Part shown: one piece after another, positions 1-7,237 of the stretch
How positions within the stretch are numbered: position 1 is the first letter of the stretch
Layout: every line of letters starts with the position of its first letter
Assembly (NCBI GenBank): GCA_030705955.1
Contig: JAUZPL010000042.1
Span: 1 to 37,049, forward strand
DNA from: Bacillota bacterium
Lineage (GTDB): Bacteria; Bacillota; Bacilli; Bacillales; Cytobacillaceae
Reading direction: 5' to 3'
Length of the DNA stretch: 37,049 nt
Made by a program: the position numbers and the translations under genes
Notes under the pieces: model-generated
Databases searched by the model: none
The model's input: only the letters and a program-made list of their open reading frames with translations
What the model was told of the DNA's origin: nothing

Positions 1-128
1 CGGAAGTTTGCCGCTCGCTTCCTTCAGATTCCGCGTCGCCACGGACACCCTTGCGTTAAGCTAACTGTTACTTCTGCCTTCGCAGTTCGGGACTTTCACC
101 CTAGAGATTACACCCATGCCGGGCACAC
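1..128 (-). mobile_element. Group IIC intron, 5' part (cut by window edge)
   Basis: Read on the minus strand from position 128, the sequence begins GTGTGCCCGGCATGGGTG and continues with GGGTGAAAGTCCCGAACTG, GCTTAACGCAAGGGTGTCC and GGAATCTGAAGGAAGC. This is the start of domain I of group IIC introns and closely resembles the Oceanobacillus iheyensis intron as I remember it. The exon before it is the fixX terminator hairpin plus its T-run, the classic group IIC target. Only about 128 nt of the ribozyme are inside the window. The remaining domains, any reverse transcriptase and the 3' exon lie beyond the left edge. Confidence 0.93.
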
Positions 129-130
129 TT

Positions 131-169
131 AAAAAAAGTGCTGTTTGCTTTGGCAAACAGCACTTTTTT
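131..169 (-). terminator. Rho-independent terminator of fixABCX
   Basis: An 11-bp perfect stem (138-148 with 153-163, loop TTTG) is extended by A/T pairs and, on the minus strand, followed by seven T residues. It lies 24 nt after the fixX stop. The intron starts two bases after the T-run, so this hairpin is both the operon terminator and the intron's insertion signal. Confidence 0.9.
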
Positions 170-192
170 GGCATTAATTTCTTCTATTATTC

Positions 193-477
193 TTATGCTA
201 AGCGGAACACGATTCCATGCCCGCCTTTTGGATATTCCCATTTTATGTTTTCATGAGGACAGCCAATTCTGCAGCTTCCACATTCATGACATCCCTCATA
301 ACCTACCTGCATACGAGTACCTTCCCATTTATAAACCTCAGCTGGGCAAAAAACGGTACAAAGCTTATCAGGGCAACTGGTCATACATATATCATGATTT
401 AATACTGTTAAATGGGATTTGGTATCACATTTAAAACGAAGTAAATATTGTTTTTCTTCAATCGTTTTTGTTGACAT
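193..477 (-). CDS. fixX: FixX/EtfX ferredoxin-like protein
   Basis: This 94-residue protein is the ferredoxin-like partner of FixC. Cys31, Cys35, Cys40 and Cys44 precede a classical cluster motif C63-x2-C66-x2-C69-x3-C73 followed by Pro, consistent with binding iron-sulfur clusters as in the FixX family. By family knowledge it passes electrons between the FixC flavoprotein and the quinone pool. It is the last gene of fixABCX and starts one base after the fixC stop. A GGCGGTGAAG ribosome site sits inside the end of fixC, indicating translational coupling. Length is normal for FixX. The intrinsic terminator follows. Confidence 0.92.
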   Translation of the reverse strand: MSTKTIEEKQYLLRFKCDTKSHLTVLNHDICMTSCPDKLCTVFCPAEVYKWEGTRMQVGYEGCHECGSCRIGCPHENIKWEYPKGGHGIVFRLA

Positions 478-478
478 A

Positions 479-1774
479 TTACTTCACCGCCTTCCAAGCA
501 CGATACATATCTTGCAGAACTCGAATCGTTCCTCTTTCAGCTGTTACACTCTTCATGATTTGCTTTTGTTTCTCACGTTTTGGAGTTCCATCTACTGTAA
601 AGAACTTGCTGGCAGCCTTGTTCATCATTGGAACATATTCCTTAAAGTATTGAGGATATTTTTCAAATGTATGAGCTGCATCTTTATATTTCTCTAAATC
701 TTTCATGATAAAGCTATTGTATAGGGCTTCCCTATAGCTATTTAAACCTGAAGCACTGAAATCGTTACGTGTTTTTGCTTTAACAATAGCTTCAGCAGCC
801 ATTTTACCAGATGCCATTGCCATATTTGATCCTTCACGATGAATGGCATTTACTAGTGATGCTGCATCTCCAACCACTACTACACCATCTCCAACTACCT
901 TTGGAACGGATCTAAATCCACCTTCAGGAATAAGGTGTGCCAAATATTCTGCAGATTCGCCTCCGGCTAAGAGCGGGCTTACCATTGGGTGATTTTTCAA
1001 ATAATCTAGCAAATCATATGGCTTTAATTTTGCTTTGATCATGCTCGATAGAGTTGTTCCTACCCCAATATTTAAACTATCCTTGTTTGTATACAAGAAA
1101 GCAGTTCCAAGATTACCTTGAGTAGAATCACCAAAAATTTCAATTGTACATCCTTGATTATCCTCTAAATTAAAACGATCATTAATTTTTTCTTTTGGTA
1201 GATTTATAACTTCCATTGCAGTCAAGGCAACCTCATCTGGTCGATGTTCCTTATGGAAACCAAGCTGCTTACCAAGTAAGGAATTAACACCATCTGCTAA
1301 AACAACCACATCTGCGTAAAGATCACCATCAGGTCGGTCTGTACGAACACCAACAACTTTACCATTTTCGACTATACATTCCTTTACAACGGTTTCATTT
1401 ACTAAAAGTGCCCCTGCTTCTACAGCTTTTTTAGCAAACCATTGATCGAATTGTGCTCTTAATACAGTAAAGTTATTGTATGGTTCTACTCCCCATTCAA
1501 GCCCCTTGTACCCAAAGGAAACAACTGACTCTTTATCCATCATCCAAAAACGCTGTTCAATGATAGGGCGTTCTAGTGGAGCTTCCTTCCAAAAGTCTGG
1601 AATAAGATCCTCCAATTGCTTACGATATAGAACTCCACCCATTACGTTTTTACTTCCAGGGTATTCACCACGTTCAATAAGCATTACGTTTAACCCTTGT
1701 TGTGCACAGACTAGTGCACAAGCAGTTCCAGCAGGACCAGCACCAACGACGATTACATCAAATTTCTCAGGCAT
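479..1774 (-). CDS. fixC: FixC/EtfC FAD-dependent electron-transfer flavoprotein-quinone oxidoreductase
   Basis: This 431-residue flavoprotein has an N-terminal FAD Rossmann motif GAGPAGTACAL at 11-21 and a second FAD motif (VVVVGDAASL) near residue 300. Both are typical of the geranylgeranyl reductase/FixC/ETF-QO family. In FixABCX complexes it takes the high-potential electron branch from FixAB and reduces quinone together with FixX at the membrane. It overlaps the end of fixB by 8 bases and uses a GGCGGTGA ribosome site inside fixB. No break or missing motif was seen. Confidence 0.93.
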   Translation of the reverse strand: MPEKFDVIVVGAGPAGTACALVCAQQGLNVMLIERGEYPGSKNVMGGVLYRKQLEDLIPDFWKEAPLERPIIEQRFWMMDKESVVSFGYKGLEWGVEPYNNFTVLRAQFDQWFAKKAVEAGALLVNETVVKECIVENGKVVGVRTDRPDGDLYADVVVLADGVNSLLGKQLGFHKEHRPDEVALTAMEVINLPKEKINDRFNLEDNQGCTIEIFGDSTQGNLGTAFLYTNKDSLNIGVGTTLSSMIKAKLKPYDLLDYLKNHPMVSPLLAGGESAEYLAHLIPEGGFRSVPKVVGDGVVVVGDAASLVNAIHREGSNMAMASGKMAAEAIVKAKTRNDFSASGLNSYREALYNSFIMKDLEKYKDAAHTFEKYPQYFKEYVPMMNKAASKFFTVDGTPKREKQKQIMKSVTAERGTIRVLQDMYRAWKAVK

Positions 1775-2798
1775 AGCTTATTTCACCGCCTTTTTGACTA
1801 CGAATCTCTTTAAATTGAGCAATTAGCTTTGGTACGACTTCAAGCGCATCGCCCACAATTCCATATGTTGCTACATCAAAAATTGGTGCATTAGGATCCT
1901 TATTAATGGCGATAATGAATTCTGAGTTTTTCATTCCAACCACGTGTTGAATGGCACCTGATAACGCTATTGCAAAATATATCTTTGGTGTAACAGTCTC
2001 ACCAGTCTGGCCAATTTGTAGCTCATGAGGTAGCCATCCAGCCTCTACGACATCACGCGTTCCACCAACACTTGCACCAATTGTTTCAGCTAATTCGTAA
2101 AGCATTTGGAAGTTTTGTTCATCTCCCATACCTTTTCCACCACATACGATAACATGAGCATCAGCAAGGTTTGCCCTTTTTGTTACATCATTCACAATTC
2201 GGAGCACTTTTGTACGCATTTCATCTTCATTAAGGTTAATCTTTTCTTCAATAATTTTCCCAATTCGGCTTGAATCTACCTCTAGCGCCTTCATAACTTT
2301 TGGTCTTACTGTAGCCATTTGCGGACGATGTTTTTTACATAAAATAGTAGCCATAATATTTCCACCAAAAGCTGGACGGCTGGCTTCTAGTAAACGGTTT
2401 TCTAAATCGATATCAAGCATTGTTGTATCTGCTGTTAAACCCGTGCTTAAATCGGTTGCAACCGCACTGGCCAAATCTTTTCCATTTGGTGTTGCACCGT
2501 AAAGGAATATTTCCGGCTTGTACTTTTCAGCAAGATATATAACAGCTTTCATATAGGATTCAGTCCTATAGTTCTTTAAAACAGGATGATCAATTACATA
2601 TACTTCATCAGCTCCATGGGAAATTACATTATTTGAAAGAGTTTTAATCTCTTCTCCTAGTAATACTCCTGCCAATGGCACCTCTAATTTGTCTGCTAAT
2701 TTTCTACCTGCGCCTAGTAATTCAAGGGAAACGCCTTCAACTTTCCCGTCATTTTGTTCAATAAAAACCCAAACACCACGGTATTCTTCCAGTGACAT
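1767..2798 (-). CDS. fixB: FixB/EtfA electron-transfer flavoprotein alpha subunit
   Basis: This 343-residue ETF alpha subunit has an N-terminal ETF domain and a C-terminal FAD domain at about 216-307. The FAD domain contains VCGGKGMGD, GGTRDVVEAGWLP, the QIGQTG loop and SGAIQH, all standard FAD-contacting segments. With FixA it forms the heterodimer that oxidises NADH and splits the electrons. The operon context with fixC and fixX, rather than an acyl-CoA dehydrogenase, argues for the bifurcating FixAB group over the housekeeping EtfAB. The start has a strong GGGGTGGGG ribosome site. It lies 19 bases after the fixA stop and overlaps fixC by 8 bases. Confidence 0.92.
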   Translation of the reverse strand: MSLEEYRGVWVFIEQNDGKVEGVSLELLGAGRKLADKLEVPLAGVLLGEEIKTLSNNVISHGADEVYVIDHPVLKNYRTESYMKAVIYLAEKYKPEIFLYGATPNGKDLASAVATDLSTGLTADTTMLDIDLENRLLEASRPAFGGNIMATILCKKHRPQMATVRPKVMKALEVDSSRIGKIIEEKINLNEDEMRTKVLRIVNDVTKRANLADAHVIVCGGKGMGDEQNFQMLYELAETIGASVGGTRDVVEAGWLPHELQIGQTGETVTPKIYFAIALSGAIQHVVGMKNSEFIIAINKDPNAPIFDVATYGIVGDALEVVPKLIAQFKEIRSQKGGEISYA

Positions 2799-2817
2799 CT
2801 AAACCCCACCCCGCTTT

Positions 2818-3642
2818 TTAATTGGTAGATTGGACTGTTAATAGATCTTTTTTATCCATCAATAAATCCATCAATTGCTTCACTTGTTCATCAGCAGAAC
2901 CTTCAAGTTTTTTTCCACCTTCAGGTCTTGGAGGCGTAAACATTTTCCCAACTACAGTTGGAGAACCTTTAAGCCCTAACTGTGCACGGTCGACGTTTTC
3001 CAATTCGTTTACTGTCCATATAATAGGTTGATATCTAGCTGCTCTAATCATATTTGGCATTGGTGCATATTCAATTTCATTAATTTCCTTTTCAACAGTT
3101 AATAAACAAGGTAATTCCGCTTGAATAAGCTCATAGCCGCTTGTTAATTTTCTTTTAATTAAAATCGTTTTTTCTTTCACATTCACTTCAGAAACTTCGA
3201 TTACACTTGTTACTGGTGGAATGTCCATCCTTCTAGCAATACCAGGTCCTACCTGTCCAGTATCACCATCAATAGCATGTTTCCCACAAATCACCATATC
3301 AACTGGGATATCTTTTCCAATTCTCTCTAATGCTTTTGACAAAGCATAGCTGGTAGCAAGTGTGTCTGCTCCTGCAAAAGCACGGTCAGAAATTAAATAA
3401 CCTCGATCAGCTCCAATTTCAATGCTTTTTTTGATAACCTCCGTTGCTTGGGGCGGGCCCATTGATAAAACAGAAATAGTACCACCTGTTAACTGTTTCA
3501 CTTTTACAGCCTCTTGAACGGCATGTGCATCATAAGGGTTCAAAATAGCTGGGGCACTTTTTCGGTCAAGTGTGTTTGTTTTTGGATTGATTTTAATAAT
3601 CTTTGTATCAGGAACTTGCTTTACACATACTACAATGTGCAT
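2818..3642 (-). CDS. fixA: FixA/EtfB electron-transfer flavoprotein beta subunit
   Basis: This ETF beta subunit of 274 residues is the first gene of fixABCX. The start MHIVVCVKQVPDT is the family N-terminus, with AAGGAGGGG nine bases upstream of ATG 3642. A TTG 21 bases further upstream would put the ribosome site inside the gene and is rejected. CGKHAIDGDTGQVGPGIA at 119-136 is the conserved ETF-beta signature near the bound nucleotide. In bifurcating ETFs this subunit receives NADH electrons. Bifurcation is inferred from the operon and was not tested. A cre site lies 36 bases upstream of the start. Confidence 0.92.
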   Translation of the reverse strand: MHIVVCVKQVPDTKIIKINPKTNTLDRKSAPAILNPYDAHAVQEAVKVKQLTGGTISVLSMGPPQATEVIKKSIEIGADRGYLISDRAFAGADTLATSYALSKALERIGKDIPVDMVICGKHAIDGDTGQVGPGIARRMDIPPVTSVIEVSEVNVKEKTILIKRKLTSGYELIQAELPCLLTVEKEINEIEYAPMPNMIRAARYQPIIWTVNELENVDRAQLGLKGSPTVVGKMFTPPRPEGGKKLEGSADEQVKQLMDLLMDKKDLLTVQSTN

Positions 3643-3677
3643 GAAGAACTTCCCCTCCTTCAATATTGTTGACTACT

Positions 3678-3692
3678 TTGAAAGCGCTTGCC
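3678..3692 (-). promoter_or_regulatory. Putative CcpA cre site in front of fixABCX
   Basis: The plus strand reads TTGAAAGCGCTTGCC, matching the cre consensus WTGNAANCGNWNNCW at every fixed position except the last (C for W). It sits between the fixA ribosome site and the likely promoter, a position where CcpA usually blocks elongation or initiation. No convincing SigA promoter was identified upstream, so the exact arrangement is open. Confidence 0.6.
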
Positions 3693-3977
3693 CTCTTTGT
3701 TAGTTAGAATGCTTGATATTACGATCATATGATTCGCAACATGCGCATAGTACTAAACTAAAATTGTTTTTCTATATTGCTTTTGTCCTAGATTGTGTAA
3801 TAACTATGATGTAAGATAGATGAATAATTTAGAAGACTGTACTGAGAAGTTACAATTTGATGTGGGATCTATAAAAATATTTCTACTTTAACTATAAGAA
3901 ATATTTAGAGATAAACAATGATAAAAATCACAGGGAATGTCAAAATATGTTCATAATTACACAAAAAAAAAAAAACG

Positions 3978-4655
3978 GGATAAACCTATCGGGTTCTGTT
4001 TTGAAGTACAAAATTTAAAATAGTTGGGGAAATAACAAGTTAATTCGCATACAAAAAAACACTGTAATTTTGACTGTATTTTTGTTTGGGTTTTAGCAAG
4101 TTGCTTGTTCAACTCAAGCTCCAATTCACTGACTTGTGATACGGATCACCGTAATGCATCAAAATGGGGTACTCTTCCCACTTCCATTTAAATAAGATGT
4201 CTTGTCCATTATCGAGTAACCAGCAAAAGGAAAATAAGCGGAGATTTTTCGGTTAGATGCAGAATAGAGCTCGTTTCGGGGTATATAAGGGTAGGGTTTC
4301 CGATTATGCAAAGCAAAATTTCCTATTTTCGCATTTTTCAAGTCAATAATCGGAATCTCTCCGTCTATTTAGGCTCTTTTTATTAATCATTACTAATTAA
4401 GCGAAATATTTCCGTCTATTTATCAGATTGGGTACTTAACTTGACAGCAAAAAAGTATATTAATTTTTGTTGGTACAGAAACTTCTGTACGGTTACTTTT
4501 TTATGCACGATTTACCTTACCAAAAACTCGTTTTTTTAAGAAAAACGCCTATATATCAATAATAAAGGGACATTCAAACCAGATATGATTTGATGCCCCT
4601 TTTCTAATGCTTTTTATAAACTTTTACTCAAAAACAGAACCCGTTAGGATAAACC
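3978..4655. mobile_element. 660-bp MITE-like or decayed insertion element with TIRs and 9-bp target duplication
   Basis: The direct repeat GGATAAACC occurs at 3978-3986 and 4647-4655. Immediately inside, the two ends (3987 inward and 4646 inward) match as TATCGGGTTCTGTTTT and TAACGGGTTCTGTTTT (15 of 16), with weaker similarity to about 29 bp. The 660-bp interior has no transposase-sized reading frame. It is A/T-rich, carries a perfect small hairpin GTACAGAA-ACT-TTCTGTAC near 4472-4490 and a terminator-like hairpin near its right end. A 60-codon frame at 4159-4341 looks fortuitous. The GGGTTCTGTT end recalls IS6-family ends, but the duplication length and spacing do not fit that family. The fixA upstream region and the spo0E-like gene flank it. 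Confidence 0.65.
4564..4603. terminator. Terminator-like hairpin inside the 660-bp element
   Basis: AAAGGGACATTCAAA pairs imperfectly with TTTGATGCCCCTTTT around an 11-base loop, followed by T/C on the plus strand and a T-rich stretch on the minus strand. It could end transcripts leaving the spo0E-like gene (minus) or readthrough on the plus strand. The stem has bulges, so this is tentative. Confidence 0.4.
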
Positions 4656-4679
4656 CGTATTATTCGAATCAAAATAATA

Positions 4680-4928
4680 TTAAATTTCCACAAAATTTCT
4701 TGCCCAAAATTTTATTAATTGCTTTAAATTAAATTTTGTTCTAGTTTTTGCTTCATCAGAATCGCTTACTAATTTCCAGTATCTATTTAAAAGAACATCT
4801 AGTTCTTGACTGATTTTAATTGTTTCATCATTTGTAAACCCATTTCTTAAGGCGCAATCTATCATCAATTCTCTCTTCGCAATAATTTCATGCTGTATTT
4901 TTTCTGTGTTTCTTTTTAACTTAAACAA
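4680..4928 (-). CDS. Spo0E-like aspartyl-phosphate phosphatase
   Basis: This 82-residue protein carries the Spo0E family signature SQELD (in KISQELDVLLNRYWKL) after a first helix rich in charged residues. Members are small two-helix proteins that dephosphorylate Spo0A~P and so restrain sporulation. Start choice: TTG 4928 is preceded by AGGAGAGG at good spacing. A possible SigA promoter (TTTACT, 17 nt, CATAAT) lies upstream on the minus strand. The C-terminal extension (KFNLKQLIKFWARNF) is longer than in the shortest homologs. It stands alone, with the 660-bp element directly behind it. Confidence 0.75.
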   Translation of the reverse strand: MFKLKRNTEKIQHEIIAKRELMIDCALRNGFTNDETIKISQELDVLLNRYWKLVSDSDEAKTRTKFNLKQLIKFWARNFVEI

Positions 4929-5080
4929 GCTAATCCTCTCCTAATCAATTTAAAAAATAAATAGGCTACCGAAAAATTATGACAATAATTTCTATAAAAG
5001 TAAATACTTTCGCAAAACTAGACAAAACAATCTATTTTTCTTCATTTTCGACATTATTTTTATCTATTTCTCCATATCAT

Positions 5081-5114
5081 TTGACATTTTGCGGCATAAA
5101 AAATATGTTATGCC
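5081..5114 (+). promoter_or_regulatory. SigA promoter and palindrome for the amidase gene
   Basis: TTGACA at 5081-5086 and TATGTT at 5104-5109 are separated by exactly 17 bases. A palindrome GGCATA-N10-TATGCC (5093-5114) covers the spacer and -10, as an operator would. The promoter overlaps the upstream ATG 5089, which supports the TTG start at 5155. Confidence 0.6.
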
Positions 5115-5154
5115 TATACTTCATCTTAGAAATGTAAAAAAGGAGAGAAGAATC

Positions 5155-5940
5155 TTGAAATTAAAAGTTGCCTGCTTACAAATGGATATAGCCTTCGGAA
5201 ATCCGGAACAGAATTTTAAAAAGGCAAAAGAATTAATTGAACAATCAATTCGGGAAAAGCCCGATATCATTGTTCTCCCAGAATTGTGGACAACTGGATA
5301 TGATTTAACCCGCTTAAACGTAATTGCAGATAAGCAAGCCGTCAAAGCAATTGAATTTTTAAAAAACCTTGCACAAAAAAATGGTGTACATATTGTTGGT
5401 GGGTCTGTAGCAAACAAGGAGGAAAGCGGTGTAAAAAATACATTAATCGTTGTGAATAAGGCTGGAGAACTTGTACATCAATACAATAAATTACATCTGT
5501 TTAAACTAATGGATGAACACCTATATTTAAAGGCTGGATCTAAAAAAGGGATATTTGAGCTTGATAATCACCTACTAGCTGGAGTCATTTGCTATGATAT
5601 CCGATTCCCAGAATGGATTCGAGCCCATACGGTCCTTGGACCAGAGGCCCTATTTGTTGTCGCAGAATGGCCTGCACCCCGTCTATCCCATTGGAGAGCA
5701 CTTTTGATTGCAAGAGCTATTGAAAATCAATGCTTTGTAATTGCATGTAATCGTACTGGGTATGACCCTACCAATCACTTTTTTGGACATTCTATGATTA
5801 TTGATCCTTGGGGAGAAATTATTGCCGAGGCTGAAGAAACGGAACAAATTCTATTTGGAGAAATTGATTTAAACGATGTAGAAAAAATACGTAAACAAAT
5901 TCCAGTTTTCGAAGATAGAAGGGCTGAATTTTATCGGTAA
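5155..5940 (+). CDS. Carbon-nitrogen hydrolase (nitrilase superfamily; MtnU/omega-amidase-like)
   Basis: This 261-residue hydrolase has the full nitrilase-superfamily triad: Glu43 (VLPELWTTGY), Lys112 (YNKLHLF) and Cys146 (GVICYDIRFPEW). Length and motifs fit the omega-amidase/MtnU branch, which hydrolyses 2-oxo acid amides such as alpha-ketoglutaramate. The substrate is inferred from family resemblance only. The start is TTG 5155, with AAGGAGAGA seven bases upstream. An in-frame ATG at 5089 lies within the promoter and lacks a ribosome site. The gene stands alone, not in a methionine-salvage cluster as mtnU does in B. subtilis. Confidence 0.82.
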   Translation: MKLKVACLQMDIAFGNPEQNFKKAKELIEQSIREKPDIIVLPELWTTGYDLTRLNVIADKQAVKAIEFLKNLAQKNGVHIVGGSVANKEESGVKNTLIVVNKAGELVHQYNKLHLFKLMDEHLYLKAGSKKGIFELDNHLLAGVICYDIRFPEWIRAHTVLGPEALFVVAEWPAPRLSHWRALLIARAIENQCFVIACNRTGYDPTNHFFGHSMIIDPWGEIIAEAEETEQILFGEIDLNDVEKIRKQIPVFEDRRAEFYR

Positions 5941-5955
5941 TGATGGTTTCTAAAT

Positions 5956-5990
5956 ATTAGGGGATGTATAAAACGTCCCCCTAATTCATT
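5956..5990 (+). terminator. Terminator behind the amidase gene
   Basis: ATTAGGGGA pairs with TCCCCCTAAT across a short loop, followed by TCATTTTTT. The right arm overlaps the stop codon of the convergent kinase gene, so it mainly serves the plus-strand transcript. Confidence 0.6.
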
Positions 5991-7093
5991 TTTTGAAAGT
6001 TAATAGGCAAGGTTATGTAAAAGGTAGTTCCTTCTCCTTCTTTACTATCAATCTTAACCGTGCCCATATGCTCTTCAATTATTTTAAAACTTACCATTAA
6101 TCCTAACCCAGTTCCTCTTTCTTTCGTTGTATAAAATGGTACTCCAATCTTTTTTAATTTATCTTCTGGAATACCCCCTCCTTCATCTTGAATCGAAATA
6201 TGAATCATAGCATCCATACAAGATGTTTGTATCGTAATGTTTCCCCCATCCGGCATAACCTCAATTGCATTCTTAACCATATTGATAAAAACCTTTTTTA
6301 GCTGATTAGGTTCACAATAAACCATGGGAATATTTTGATCATAGTGGATTTGAAATTGAACATTGTTAAGAATAGCCTGTGCATTTAACAAATCAACTGT
6401 TTCTCTTATTATTTGGTTAATATCTGCTTCTCTAAATTTAATAACCTGTGGTTTAGCAAGAATCAAAAATTCATTAATGATGGAATCAATTCGCATTAGT
6501 TCAGATGTAATAATTTCGTAATAGATTTCATTTTCTTTTTTTATACTTGCTTCAAGCATCTGTATGAAACCTTTTAAAGCAGTCATTGGATTGCGGATTT
6601 CATGGGCTATTCCTGCTGCAAGCTCCCCAATAATATTTAATGTGTCGGATTTACGTAGCCGTTCCTCCAATTCTACCTTTTCTGTTACATCTTTTATCAT
6701 CGTTCGATTTAGTTTTTCGATTAGCCAATGCTGTGAAGAGAATTCAATATGCTTACTAGTGCCATCCGAATATTCACAACTAAAGACGGAATCATTTTTT
6801 CCATTTTTGATAGTGAGTCCAACATGCTTAGTCCATTTTTCTTTCATATCAGTGTCATTTTCAAATATTTCATTAATAGAAGTTCCTATCCATTCTCTTT
6901 CAGATAAGCCAAGTAGTTTTTCGGCAGAGGCATTGATTTCTGTAATTTGTTGCTCATCATCCCACAAAATAAGCCCATATATAGATTCATCAAATATTTT
7001 TTTATATTTTCTTTTACTATCCTGTAAATTTTTGACCTTAAAACAACGATCTCCCTTACAAATTTTCTGCTCCGAAACGACTACTTTTTTCAT
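5981..7093 (-). CDS. Cytoplasmic PAS sensor histidine kinase, probable sporulation kinase
   Basis: This 370-residue protein starts at ATG 7093, with GGGGTGGG in front. An ATG-like start 21 bases upstream would sit at the transcript's 5' end. Domains are a PAS sensor at about 28-135, HisKA with phospho-accepting His164 (GIAHEIRNPM), and a HATPase with N275, DEGGG at 303-307 and GTGLGLM at 327-333. There are no membrane segments. The HisKA sequence resembles the KinA/KinE kinases that phosphorylate Spo0F, and the SigH-type promoter upstream supports a role in sporulation entry. No response regulator is adjacent, which also fits an orphan sporulation kinase. The N-terminus carries C12-x4-C17, which might sense metal or redox (speculative). 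Confidence 0.85.
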   Translation of the reverse strand: MKKVVVSEQKICKGDRCFKVKNLQDSKRKYKKIFDESIYGLILWDDEQQITEINASAEKLLGLSEREWIGTSINEIFENDTDMKEKWTKHVGLTIKNGKNDSVFSCEYSDGTSKHIEFSSQHWLIEKLNRTMIKDVTEKVELEERLRKSDTLNIIGELAAGIAHEIRNPMTALKGFIQMLEASIKKENEIYYEIITSELMRIDSIINEFLILAKPQVIKFREADINQIIRETVDLLNAQAILNNVQFQIHYDQNIPMVYCEPNQLKKVFINMVKNAIEVMPDGGNITIQTSCMDAMIHISIQDEGGGIPEDKLKKIGVPFYTTKERGTGLGLMVSFKIIEEHMGTVKIDSKEGEGTTFYITLPINFQKMN

Positions 7094-7128
7094 GGAAGAG
7101 CCCACCCCGTACATAATTTAAAGCATAT

Positions 7129-7155
7129 ATTCGTTACTATTTAAAAAATACCTTG
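7129..7155 (-). promoter_or_regulatory. Putative SigH promoter of the PAS kinase gene
   Basis: On the minus strand CAAGGTATT is followed after 11 bases by AACGAAT. The SigH consensus is RNAGGAWWW, 11-12 bases, RNNGAAT: the -10 is perfect and the -35 has two mismatches. The expected transcript start leaves a leader of roughly 30 nt to ATG 7093. Confidence 0.55.
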
Positions 7156-7193
7156 TATAAAGTCAATAAATTCAAATATTTGTCGGAATTCCG

Positions 7194-7230
7194 TAAAAAA
7201 AACCAGACCTGTTCAATAAACAAGTCTGGT
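7194..7230 (-). terminator. Terminator of the 2-oxoacid:ferredoxin oxidoreductase operon
   Basis: ACCAGACCTGTT (7202-7213) pairs with AACAAGTCTGGT (7219-7230), one mismatch. On the minus strand it is followed by a run of T. It begins eight bases after the stop of the alpha-beta subunit gene. Confidence 0.85.
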
Positions 7231-7237
7231 CTTTGTA

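Noticed and set aside
4159-4341. 60-codon frame inside the 660-bp element
   Set aside because: It has no ribosome site and a low-complexity composition, and it lies in apparent non-coding repeat DNA.
3987-4646. IS6-family insertion sequence
   Set aside because: The GGGTTCTGTT ends are similar to IS6-type ends, but no DDE transposase is present. Setting the ends at GGGTTCTG gives no matching 8-bp duplication, whereas four bases further out a perfect 9-bp duplication appears.
5089-5154. N-terminal extension of the amidase from ATG 5089
   Set aside because: The ATG overlaps the spacer of a good promoter and has no ribosome site. The protein family begins at KLKVACLQM.
6564-7121. 185-codon plus-strand frame antisense to the PAS kinase
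   Set aside because: It is an antisense shadow rich in Ser, Phe and Ile, with no ribosome site.
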